A stretch of 64,000 nucleotides of DNA from Chaetorhynchus papuensis (taxonomy: Eukaryota; Chordata; Aves; Passeriformes; Rhipiduridae): positions 30,686 through 94,685 of the forward strand of contig VWYX01000765.1 of assembly GCA_013396525.1 (NCBI GenBank). The letters run 5' to 3'. Below the pieces are notes generated by a model. That model was not told the DNA's origin. It made no database searches and worked only from the letters and a program-made list of their open reading frames with translations. The position numbers were made by a program, and so were the translations under genes. Shown here in pieces: positions 1 to 11,235 of this stretch; position 1 is the first letter of the stretch; every line of letters begins with the position of its first letter.

Positions 1-691
1 GCTCTCCCTCCCTCTGGTGCCCATTCCAAGTCCTCCTGGGGAAGCACCATGCAATTCCCAAATCCAAGTCCATGTACAGAGCCCCTTCAGGGTGGGTGGA
101 CTCTGTAAAGAGATTTTGTCACAGCAGCACTAATCCCTCTCCATCAATAAATTCCCCTTCTTTACTCCCAGCCCCCACAGGGCTGTGTCTGCACTATTTA
201 AATGCAACTGGATTTTGGTCCCCAGCAAGGGTAAGGTCTGCACCCAGCCCCTAATGTGGGGCAGCTAAAGGGAAAAGAAAGGAAGAGCATGTACAGAAAG
301 CCCTAAGTGGGTGGGACACGTTTTCATGTTGCTGTCAGTTCACATTGTCGGATACAAAATGATTTTGAAAGCAACAGAAAAGCAGTGCAGTAACAGCGTC
401 CTCAGCGTGGCTCCCAAATCCATTGCTGGCAGCCCCACGGGTACTGCACATTGATCAGTGCAGCCAAAGCTGCACTTAGCTCCAGACTAAACACCAGCAG
501 GAGGCAGGGTGGTAAATAATGCATTTCCCCGGGGCTTTTGGCTGAATGTGTGATCTTTCATGCATTTCATACCCTGAGAAACAGCCACCCACACAGGAAA
601 CTGTCAGCTGCCCTCTCCCTGCTCCACCTGGGGCTGACTCAGCCCCACAGAACGAGCATCAGTCAGGGCAACGAGGACCTCGGTGCTCCAG

Positions 692-1061
692 TGTCGCTGT
701 TGCAACATGGACACGTAGAAAAACCACACAAAGTCCAGGCTCAGGTATCAATGGCTGCAAGACATTTAATGTTTTTTTCCTGAGGCTTTTATATCTTAGT
801 TTGCAAAAAGTGAGTTAAATGGCATAAAGTAATTGGTCCTCTGGCCGTCCACCCCTTGAGGGGATTGGCCAAATTCTAAGGCACCCATTCCCAAATGTTT
901 TCCTAGTTGAAGCCATAACAATCCGGCAAAACAATTTGCAGGTGCAGATATTTACAAAACTGGTAACTTTGTACTAGATAACTTGCATGGGGAAGACAGA
1001 GCTCTCACAAAATGCTACAGAGATGAAGAAATTCCCTGCTGACACTTTTTCAGCATCCACA
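692..1061 (-). mobile_element. Solo LTR of an endogenous retrovirus (copy A)
   Basis: This segment aligns along its whole length with 50831-51202. Both copies share a GTCGCTG start, the stretch GGCATAAAGTAATTGG, the stretch ACTGGTAACTTTGT and the end CAGCATC-ACA. It begins TG and ends CA, as retroviral LTRs do. The reverse strand carries ATTAAA (near 767-772) and a TATAAA-like box (near 787-793) in the order expected for an LTR read on the minus strand with a short R region. The 6-bp flanks (ctccag and ctcgac) match at only 4 of 6 bases, so the target duplication is decayed or absent. There is no internal retroviral sequence, so this is a solo LTR. Confidence 0.72.
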
Positions 1062-1821
1062 CTCGACCAGCAGCAGCACAGTTTGAGGTTTCCCCGCTGG
1101 ACTCTGGGCAGGACTGGCTCCAGTCCTTGTGTTTATTTTCCAGCAGATCCACGAGCAGGAACCGTGGTCACTCTGCTGTGGCACTGCAAGCAACGTTAGC
1201 TCAATGGGTACAACACAAACAAGGCCCTCTTCCCTTTTTAAAGCATGCACCAGCTCTCCTCATACATCTCTTCCTCCTCAGGGACAGCCTCTCTGCATAT
1301 TCACAAGAGGATTTTTTTTCATTTTGACTTGAATATCAAGCCCCAGCACTGATTTTTTTATCAGTATTTGCCAAGCCACGTGTGTGTCAGCTGGCACTGG
1401 CTTTCATGCTGCCAAAAGTGCAATAACTCAACCAAAGGCAGCAGCTAGAGGGGGGATATCAGCTATTCCTGGACAGCTCTCACGGGAATATCTCCCAATT
1501 CAATCTGACATTGCAGAGCAGAGCAGAGACATACCCATTTTAAGGTCTGATCACTGGAAACTGGCTGGAAAAACTGGCATTGCACCCTCTGCAGTCATGT
1601 TATTAGTATTTGTTGTATTTATAAGAGAAAAAAGGTATTTTCCTTGCCAGGACAGCAAATGCGTCTGGAATTTATAATCCACATGTTCTCTCTCCTTCTT
1701 AAAACTTGGGAATTTAAATATTCCCAAATATTTCTGGTGGTAAAACATGCTACAGTTTTTTGATAGATATTTACATTATATTTCAAAATCTGGCAATAGA
1801 GATCATGTAGAACCATTTTAT

Positions 1822-1851
1822 ATGTGTGTATATATATATATATACACACAT
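1822..1851. repeat. Perfect 30-nt palindrome in a TG/TA/CA microsatellite
   Basis: An alternating purine-pyrimidine tract reads ATGTGTG, then alternating TA, then CACACAT. Every base from 1822 to 1851 pairs with its partner around the centre at 1836/1837. It could extrude as a cruciform or adopt Z-DNA-like structure. Symmetry of this kind often arises by slippage within dinucleotide repeats. Confidence 0.85.
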
Positions 1852-3185
1852 GAATAAATCTTTTCAGTTCTAGGATTTAATAGCTATAGGATTTTGATCT
1901 TGACCCTTACTCAGTACTGAAAGAAATGTGTTATCAACAGTTTGGCCACAGATATTACTTTGAAGATCGGCACGCAATTAATTTATTACATATAAAATAC
2001 CAAAGTCTAGCATTGTTTAAATAACTTCTTCAGATGCAAACTGTTACTGGTGCAATCAGCAATCCAAGTGCCCCAGAATAAGCAAGACTTGACCTTCTCA
2101 ATATATCCCAGCACCTGAACAACTGTGTTGGATTTTTTCTTTGGTATTTCTTTTAAGGCTCTTGTCAGAGCCTGATCCTAAGAGATGGGACAGTCACGGT
2201 TATCCACGATTTATTACTTGAAAAATCAAACAAGGCCTCAGTCTCAGAGGCCATGGATTCAGTAACAAGTCACCATAACTGAAGACAGTCACAGGTTTCA
2301 AAGTTACATGGCAATTTATAACTTTTTGGTCCAATAAGCAATTAGCACAAAGGTTTGTTTTGACTTTATAACCTCTCACCTTTGGTATTTTTTACTGCAT
2401 TGCCTCTGTTTCACAACCAATGACTTGCTAGCTCATGTACACACATCTACTTCTATTATAACATCTAAAGTCTCAATTTAAACTATAAAATCACATTACT
2501 AGACTTAAAAACCCTTCACCACATCACCCAATGCATATTCTTACTTATAGCTATAGAAACACAGGTTTATAATCCTTCTGCTTAAGGTCTGTACACCTTT
2601 GTCATTCCATCAACCCAAGCTCTTTCCAGGGCTGTAAATTAAACTCGTTAGTGCCTGTGGAAGTTCCTGCTCCTCTGTTTCCCACAGGCTCTCAAACTCA
2701 TTTCCAGTGCCCCACACAGTACACAGAGGCAGAAGGCAGCACAGGCTGAGTCCTTTTCCTCTGCAGTGATGGGTTGAGCAAAGGTGACTTTCAGAAACAG
2801 TAAAATGAGCTCTGAGTGTTTTATTGGCAGAAGCAGGGAATACTGTAAAGTAGTTTTAGATTAGCATGGAAATCAGCTGTTCACACTGTATTTTATTTAG
2901 TTTTGTTCCCTCTGCATGCTCATATTCTTTAGCAGATCTTCACCTGCTGGGAAGAGATCCAGGTAAGGCATTGGAATCGAATTCATGCTCAGCACAAAAC
3001 CATGAGTAAATGTCATATTCCTGGTGACTTCTGGGCACATCAACACTGGATAACACCCTTGTTTCTAATGCTGCATGATCCAAAAGGAACAATACAGCCA
3101 TTGGGACAACAGCTTTTTTCCCCTAAGACACTTGCTTACATTGTTGTGTAGCAGACCTGAAAAACTAACTGCTGGATCATACAGA

Positions 3186-3189
3186 AATT

Positions 3190-3224
<35 letters not shown>

Positions 3225-3434
3225 NNNNNNNNNNNNNNNNNNNNNNNNNNNNNNNNNNNNNNNNNNNNNNNNNNNNNNNNNNNNNNNNNNNNNNNNNNNN
3301 NNNNNNNNNNNNNNNNNNNNNNNNNNNNNNNNNNNNNNNNNNNNNNNNNNNNNNNNNNNNNNNNNNNNNNNNNNNNNNNNNNNNNNNNNNNNNNNNNNNN
3401 NNNNNNNNNNNNNNNNNNNNNNNNNNNNNNNNNN
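3186..3434. repeat. TTTC microsatellite running into an assembly gap
   Basis: About ten TTTC units are visible at roughly 3186-3224, followed directly by 210 N from 3225 to 3434. The assembly most likely broke inside the repeat, so its true length is unknown. The right flank resumes with TTATATATAATTT, which is not the repeat. Confidence 0.9.
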
Positions 3435-3780
3435 TTATATATAATTTAGCTAAAAATTTCAAAAATGAAGTAATATTTTAACAGGTCGTAACACCAAGGC
3501 TCAATTCTGAAGCCTCTCAGGGTAAACTGACAACTTTAGTATTTAGCAGGTGCTCCTTTTGGGACACTTTGTAGACCTCGGGAGTGGTTTATTTGTCAGA
3601 GCTCTGAAGCAAAGTAGCATCAGAGCTCGTGGATGAGAATCTGCACACTATGTTCATGCTATACTTTAATGACAGATAATTACTAATAAGAACTTCTAAC
3701 AACCGGAATAAAGGAGCCTCTATAATATTGACCTATTTCAAATAATAAAGTACAAAGCATGCACTGGAATTAAAATGGAA

Positions 3781-3846
3781 TAAATAAAAAAACCCAAAAC
3801 AAAACAAAACCAACAAAAAACCCCAACCAAACAACAAAAAAAACCC
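3781..3846. repeat. A/C-rich low-complexity tract
   Basis: An imperfect run of A blocks broken by CC, CCC and CCAA, lacking G. Similar tracts occur at 20555-20645, 39159-39222 and 61521-61610. It resembles a decayed retroelement tail or a simple repeat. I see no element body attached to it. Confidence 0.6.
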
Positions 3847-6800
3847 CTTCACAACCAAATTTGGTCACTTTCCAAGCTAATAACCAACCATTTTAAAACA
3901 TTTTAAAAATCTAGTTGCCCTTTACTTTTCCCGTCCTCTGACACTCAGCACATTTTCAGTTAAGCTGAAATTTGGGTCAGTAAGAAGGCCATGCTCCCCT
4001 GTCCAGCTTGTGCTGTAAAACAATGAAAGCGAGAGTGGCAGAGACACAGCTCCCGCGCCTGTGTTTGCACCTTTCAATTGTTTCTATTGGGCTTTTGATA
4101 AAAGTCAATTGTCCTTTTGAGTGCTAAGGAATAGAAAAGTCGCTGTCCTAACTGCAAATCACCAACTCAGGCAGCCCGTGGCTTCCTTGCCCTTCAATTC
4201 CTTTCTGTTTTCCCAGACACTCTCTTATCATTTCCCTCTGCAGACAGCAGCCAGTTGTGCTGGCTCTGGCTCCCTTACACCTTAGAGTGATCAATTCACA
4301 ACTGCTCCTTTAGAATTTTACCAACAATTTTGGGAACATCTTGTTCTGTCCCAAGGATACACAAAGGCTGGCTAGAAACTGTTGCAGTCTGAGGGCTGCA
4401 GCGCCCCAGCCCACCTGGGTTGGTTTCGGTATCCCTTTATTAGTTTGTGCTGCCCTGTTTGCTCTTCCCACTGCGTTAAACCTGTCAAGGTTTTACCCCA
4501 AACCCCAGCACAACCTTTTTGTGTTGCAAACCCTCAGGGCTGGCTCCTTCTCCTTTGCTTTGCTCTGCTCCTTTTGTCCCCAAGCCTGCCTTGCATTTCT
4601 CTGCAGATGAACTGCACGAGGCACCTGAGTGCCCTGGTTTCCCAGCTCTCCACATCGTTTATCACGGTGCTCCTCTCTCCTAGCAAGTGAACTCCTCTGC
4701 TCTTCAGGTTTTAAATTAATTGCCAGATTGCTTATCCTACTGCACATTTATTCCCACAGGGCAAAACTATTAAACAAGAGAATAGGTTACACCCTTCCTT
4801 ACTTCAACCATTAATAGTTTATAAAAATTCATGTCTCCCTTCAGAAATGGTGCCAGTCTGTCAGAAAACCTGGAGGCTGCTGATATATTTTTTTTCATCA
4901 GTTTCAAATAAAATCTGGCTGTATTTGAATCATCCCCTGTGCAAGTTCTTTTGTGTCACTGGTTTTGCATCTCATGGCAATTCCTCTTGGGCAGGAGCCT
5001 TCCCAGGGCCTTGTTTTACCCTCCCTTTTGCCAGCCCAACCCATTTAAACCAAGTTGGGGTGGCAAAAGGGTTTCATGAGCCCTAAGGTTCCTTCTCAAA
5101 AATTTTGATCTCCAGTCTGCATCTCTTCCTTACTACGGTGAAAAAGTTCACAGTTCCAGTGAGGAACTTTGCACCTCTGCACATTTATGATTTTTTTACC
5201 ATCTTCAGAGGCTCTCTGCAGATTCACAAACACTTCATAAATAAAACAGTAATAAAATGGAGAGATACTGACTTGTGCATTCATTGGTAAAACACAAACA
5301 ACAACGAATTAGGGGGTTTGTACTTCAAGGTGAACGAAGCATTTCTTGTTAGTACACAAGAGTGTCAGAAAGATAAAATCAATGTTCAATTGATTCACAA
5401 TTATATTTTGGGTTGCTGCCATGCTGGCTTTTCCTCATTTGTGCTTTGGCTCAGGTGAACAAAGGCATGGCTGGATTCTCATTCGTGCCTGCACTAACAG
5501 CACTGCAGGGCTGCCTTCTCTCCCCTCTATCAAAAGCCTCTTTTAAAAACCTTCCTGAGAGCAAATGACAAATACTTTTCTTCAGTGTAAGAAATAAGAA
5601 CTAAATCATAGAACTTCTAACCTCTACAAGGGCTACACTGACCAGCAATCTTTTAAATAGCCAATAAACTACTCTGCAGCGTGGAGTTTCCTTTCATTTC
5701 CCTTTTCTTTGCTCCTTCCCGTGGCATCTGATGCACACACCGAGCTCTGCCACTGCAGGACGTGGCCTCTGCACCAAAAGAAACAGATTTTAAGCCTGGT
5801 CCCCCACGGGGCTATGGATACTCCTTGCCTCAGGAGTAGATATATCCATGTTTCATGGGATTCAGGTGGAGCTGACCATCCAAACACAGGATTTCTAGCA
5901 CCAAGTGCAACAGCCGTGTCAAAGAATGGACCTACAGCATGTAAAAGGTTTTTAACTATTCTGACACACAGATCTACTGTTATTGCTGGTGGTAGTGGTG
6001 TTACCTAATTTTAAGTGCTGTGTGTGACATAACTCAGTATTTCTTTCTATGTATTTTGGTATGTTTATAGTTATGTCTCTCCAGGGACACGCATGTTATT
6101 ATTTGTTAGTATTCCACTGGCCATCCTTAACTACAGAAGTGCCATTAGACTTCATAACAAATTCATACAAGGACCCATGGAAATAAACACTGGGACTCTA
6201 CATTCACTGTCAGATGCTCTAAGGTCCTTCAAAGGTCAACACAAAATAAATTGCATAATTAGCCATAAATGTAATTAAGGAGTCAGAAAATGAGAGGGAA
6301 AAGAACATAGAGATGAAATTTTCCATTCTACATTCTTAAAAATTGGCATCAGGAAGACTGAAAGCAGTTAGGGGAAATATTGGATTTTCAATAACAATCT
6401 TGGACCAAATTATTTCTTAGCATATATACAGATATTAAAAAAAAAAAAGTACAGCAGGCACTGACAGAATAAATCACCATCTTCCTCAAAGGTCTGCAAG
6501 CAGGTGAATAAATAAGAAACTAAATCTAGCCCCAGAGCCCAAGAGCACCTTTTGTTCCACAGAATAAGACAGCTGGCAAGGCTAAAAATCAGAGAAATGG
6601 CCTCTGAGAATTTGGGCATGACATAAAATTCCAGCAGAATCCTTTCCTGACATGGCAGTTATAGAAAGAGAGCCCCTTCATTCCAGGCCTCATTTCTTTA
6701 CACAGCAGGTAAAAGAACAGGACTTCTGCCTTTGGGTCTTCAGGCTGCTGTGAAATATTTGTTACTGATATGCTTCATCTGCATTAATAATTTAAAATTA

Positions 6801-9800
6801 TTTTTCCTCTTGACAGTTTTACGCCTAAAGAACAAAAACACTTGATTTAAACATCTAGAAAATATTATTCAAAATAAATTTACCTGTCCTATAAATGCCA
6901 GCTGAAAAATGCTATGCAGTAAATGTATATATTTAAAATTCCACCCTTTTCATTAAAATAGCTTCCAGCACGGAGACAATTCCTTTGTTAGTAATTCTAC
7001 AGTAAGCCCAAACTCAGGAAATATTAAAAACCCGGCAAAAATCTGTTTGTTTGGGTTTTTACAGAAAATTTGAAAACTTTTCCTTCAACGGATTCTTTTT
7101 ATTACAGTTGAGAACCCAGAGAGCCGTGAAAGCACGAGATGCTTCCTGTCAAACTCCAGAGCCTCTTTTCCTGACCTCTTTTGCTCTCAGCAGCAGGCAC
7201 AGTTTTACTCAGCCTGCTCCACCACACCATGGAGACTCCCAGCAAGGAATTCCCTGAGCCCAGGGCTTGGTGCAATCAGCTCTTCCAGCAGTGGCAGAGC
7301 ACTGGGAGTGCCCAGCACGGGGCAGGATGAGCTGGCCCGAGGTGACGTGAGGGCAGAAAGCTCTGCAGGCTCTACAGCAGTGGTGGAATCTCACTGCTCC
7401 CAGACTTTCCATGCAGAAAAGACTTTCCTGTTCCTATGATTGGTTTTGCTCATCCTGAGGTATTTTATCTGCAACTAATTGTATAATCCAGCTGGCATTT
7501 ATTTCATTACCACCTTTTCCACAAAGCAAAAGGAAGACGTGGTGAATGGTATCCCCCAAACATCTCGCTATAAATACATAAAAATTCTCAGTCAAAAAGT
7601 GATCTCATTATAGCAAGAAAATTTATTTTGCCTTACAAAGATTGGCTACCACACTGCAGCTTCCACTCAGCTCCAAGGATCCCAAAGCAAACCCCAGGAG
7701 ATGGGAAGCTGAGCTGAGGTCTGTCACTGTGCTGATGGCAGCTTTATAATGAAGTCCCTCAACTGGAGAAAATGACATCCAAGAAGAGAATTATCTGTCT
7801 TCAGCAAGGGCTCCTCATTGGTTTTTTTTTTTCCTTATCAGTAAATTGGCCAACAGCCACTGTGGACAGCAAATCTGTGCAGCTCCATCCATAAGCAATA
7901 CCATTCCAAACCTTACCTAAATGTGCTTGGGCTCCCAGTCAGTCACACTCCCCATTTCTATAGACAGGGAAATAATGAGAATGTGGCAGAATTCAGACTG
8001 GAACCATTCAGGTTCCCACAGGCACTGCCTTGGTCTCCCTTGCTCTGTGATGTCCCAAGAAAGACAAACTAACCCAGAGTCAATAGAGAGGAGCAGCAGG
8101 AATCCTGAATAGTTTTTATTTTTGTTCCAGCTCTCCCAAGTACCATCCATAAGCAAACTCCTATGCGTTAAAACATTTATTTGTGGCACATTTTCTTTAA
8201 TACAAATCTATTCTACCAGGACAGAAAAGCAAGTGCTACAAGAAGAAATGAGTAAGGATGTGAACTACCCACAATATCACCATGACACAACAGCACTGCT
8301 GCACTGGCTGTGCAAATACAAGTCTGGCCTGAGTCCCACTCCACTGCCAGGTTCCACTCAGCTGCACAGCTGAAGGAGCAAAACAGGAAAGTCTAAAAGC
8401 TGAAAAACACACAGGAAAAAGGGTACAAAGCCACCCCATCTCCACATGCATGTGATGCAGATTTGGAGATGGGTGGGGGGAGCAAAGCCTACCCCATTCC
8501 AGTCCGTTCCAGCTGAGCACAGCGAGTGCTGCTGGGTCCCCAAGGCTCCTGTTCACTGTGGGATGTTTCTGCAGGCTCTGATGGATCATGTTGTGCACGG
8601 TGTTGTCTGACCCAGAAACAAATGTTCTCTGTCTCAGAAGCAGTGGCAACTCCTACTGCAGCAAAAGGACACGACTCTCACAGGAAGGGCTCTCAGAGAG
8701 AGATTTCCTCAGAACTGCCAAACACTGAGCCATTCCCCTGCATCCAAAGGCAGTTACTAAGGTTTTTCCGTGATTTGTAAGCTTATTTAACTTTCTGAGC
8801 ATGGATATTGCAGTCAAACTTAAGACCCCAAGTCTGTCAGGACTAAATACTGATACTGTGAGTAAATGTAAGGTGCCACTGGGGAAAGATATCACCAAAA
8901 TTTGAGGAAGCACTAAACGTTAGGAATTAAAGTGGAGAAAATATTTTGATATCCTTAAGTGCAGCATTAAACACATATATGATTCTTCACAGGCAGAATG
9001 AGGCCAAGGGGCTCATATCCAAAACCCAACACACAGAAAATCAGACTTTCTGATGCATGTACAGAATCACACCTTCATGCCATAACCAAACGACAAAGAG
9101 CCCAAAAAGGAAGCCATGCAGATTCCATTTATTGAAATAATAAACGAGTAATCTTTCAAGGAGTCGAACGTTCTGAGGAGTTGAAGACATTTATTACAAG
9201 GTACCTTCTGCAGCAGCATTCTAAGGGATTTTAGGGTACCAAGGTGCTATAGTTTTGGCAAAGAGGTACAGGTATCTCTGAGCCATAAGGAAACACACCT
9301 GTAAATTCCCACAAACCTTCATTTCAATTGCCTTAGATTCCCTTAATGCTCGCCTGGATTTAAAAAGAAAAGAAAATGAAATAAAGGTGATCAGTGACAG
9401 CAGGAAACTTTTTACCAGGCAGTTCACATGTCTTACATCGACCCCAAACTTCATTACAGCCCTGCACCCATCACTGCTAAACCAAGAAGAAGCTGAACAG
9501 CCTAAATACAGCAAAGCTGTTCTGATTGAGAGAACCTGCTCTCCAGGCTACAAAACCACCCAGGGGCAGGGAAGTAAAGAAGGCTGACTGCACTCTCGTG
9601 GAGCTCCAGCTCCATATCCCTACAGAAAGGATCAGTGGGACCACTCAGCAGGGTCCTGCAGAGCTAATGAGTGCATGGGTGACAGAAACTGCCAATGGAA
9701 CTTGGGTCATAGAAAAAAAACCCAAACTGCTGTCAGGACATACAGAAAACGGGCCTCATTTCATTCATTCTTTACCTAAAAAGCTAATGATGCTTTTCCT

Positions 9801-10406
9801 AGAGGTAAACAACCAGTTGTGAAAGCTCATACGCTTTGGCACCTGCTGCAGCCCCGTTCCCTCTGTATCCAGCACCAGGGCATTTATCAACCACAGTGAG
9901 AAACGTCCCCAGGATCCCTGGTGACAAGTAGATCTTACTGCTGTAAAGCGGGTTTACCTCTCACTAGGACTACATGCCTACATCCTCCTCCTAGCCCCCA
10001 TCCAGCCCCACGGAATCACATCCTCCGCACTGCCAGATAATCCCGTCCATCCCCGTGGGTTTACTCCAGGCAGTCCCTCCCTTTGAGCCGAACTGCTGGG
10101 CTGGACTCGGCTTTCCGGAGCCGTTATCCGCCTACAGCTCCTCATGCAGGCAGCGGATCCCCGCGGCAGCCCCGCCGCTCCGCGGGGCTGCCGCAGGAGC
10201 GATGAGCGGCGGGGTCAGCCCCGGCATGTGCGGCCCCGGGCCCCCCCCGCGCTGCCCCCGGCGCGGCCCTGCCCGCGGGGCGGGGGTCACCCGCCCCCCT
10301 GCCCCCAGCCCGGGGCCGCCGGCTCCGGCCCGGCCCCGCTCCGGCCCCGCGCACGGCAGGAGGCGGCGGGGCCCCGCCGGCCCCCGGGGAGCCGCGGCGG
10401 GGGCGG

Positions 10407-10437
10407 ATGGAGACAGCGGGCACGGCGGCGGGCTGGG
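10407..10437 (+). CDS. BEAN1: BEAN1-like, inferred first coding exon (signal-less N-terminus)
   Basis: The ATG at 10407 has G at +4 but a weak -3 base. It opens a reading frame for METAGTAAGW plus one base, then meets a strong donor, G|GTAAGG, at 10438. The one-base overhang (G) joined to the exon at 50607 gives GCA (Ala) and keeps that exon's frame. Upstream ATGs at 10055, 10144 and 10202 are in other frames and would not splice into the transmembrane exon in frame. The exon has no signal peptide. That fits a protein inserted by its single internal helix with the N-terminus outside. The weak points are that ten residues are too few for homology, that the 40-kb intron is inferred, and that another first exon could exist. 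The 5' UTR start is unknown. Confidence 0.48.
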
Positions 10438-11235
10438 GTAAGGCAGGGCAGGGCAGGGCGGGATGGGGGAAGGCAGGGGCTGAGCCGGAATGGGGAAAGG
10501 CAGCGGCTGGGGGAAGGCAGGGCATGGGACTGAGCCGGGCTGGGGTAAGGCAGGGGCTGAACCGGGCTGGGGACGGGCAGGGGCTGGGGGAAGGCGGGAG
10601 CTGAACCGGGCTGAGGGGAGGCAGGGGCTGAACCGGGCTGAGGGGAGGCAGGAGATGAGATGCGGTAGGGCAGAGGCTGGGGAAAGGCAGAGGCTGAACC
10701 GAGCCGGGTAAGGCAGGAGCCAAGCTGGGGAAAGGCGTGAGCCGTGCCGGGGTAAAGGAAGAGCCGTGCCGGGTAAGGCAGGCTCTGAGGGGGCGAGCCG
10801 AGCCGGGGTAAATAAAGCAGGAGCCGTGCCGGGTGAAGCTGTCAGGAGCCGTGCCGGGAAAGGCAGGCTCTGAGGGGCCGATCCGTGCCGGGTGAGGCTG
10901 GCAGGAGCCGTGCCGGGAAAAGCAGGCTCTGAGGGGCCGCTCCGAGCCGGGGAAAGCTCTGAGGGGCCGAGCCATGCCGGGTGAGGCAGGCTCTGAGGGG
11001 TTGATCCGTGCCGGGTGAGGCAGGCTCGGAGGGGCCGCTCCCAGCCCGGGCAGGCTCGGAGGGGCTGATCCGTGCCCGGTGAGGCAGGCTCTGAGGGGCC
11101 GCTCCCAGCCCGGGCAGGCTCTGAGGGGCTGATCCGTGCCCGGTGAGGCAGGCTCTGAGGGGTTGATCCGTGCCGGGTGAGGCAGGCTCTGAGGGGCCGC
11201 TCCCAGCCCGGGCAGGCTCGGAGGGGCCGGAGCAG
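10438..11235. repeat. G-rich minisatellite at the start of intron 1
   Basis: Two related tandem arrays sit here. From 10438 to about 10770 the units are irregular, about 25-30 bp, built on GGGGAAGGCAGGGGCTGAACCGGGCTG-like words. From about 10780 to 11235 the units are about 30-34 bp and alternate between a CTGAGGGGCCGCTCCCAGCCCGGGCAGG-like type and a GATCCGTGCCGGGTGAGGCAGG-like type, giving a dimer of about 64 bp. The first unit overlaps the exon 1 splice donor. A 19-nt stretch at 10430-10448 is repeated exactly at 10538-10556. The array produces a long open frame on the minus strand, which I treat as an artefact. Confidence 0.85.

Larger units (their letters stand above)
1..10100. other. Upstream intergenic region, no gene recognised
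   Basis: About 10 kb of AT-leaning single-copy sequence upstream of the CpG island. The open reading frames are short (under about 140 codons), overlap on both strands, and show no recognisable domain or codon pattern. The stretch holds a solo LTR at 692-1061, a perfect AT palindrome at 1822-1851, a TTTC microsatellite running into a gap at 3186-3434 and an A/C-rich tract at 3781-3846. In mammals CDH5 lies upstream of BEAN1, but I saw no cadherin coding exon here. Regulatory elements could be present but cannot be seen by eye. Confidence 0.6.

Noticed and set aside
1..10000. Search for a cadherin (CDH5) 3' exon upstream
   Set aside because: No cadherin cytoplasmic tail or repeat motif was seen in any frame.
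10055..10441. 128-codon + strand frame through the CpG island
   Set aside because: It reads Pro/Arg/Gly-rich CpG-island sequence, ends just past the splice donor, and its phase at 10437 does not fit exon 2.
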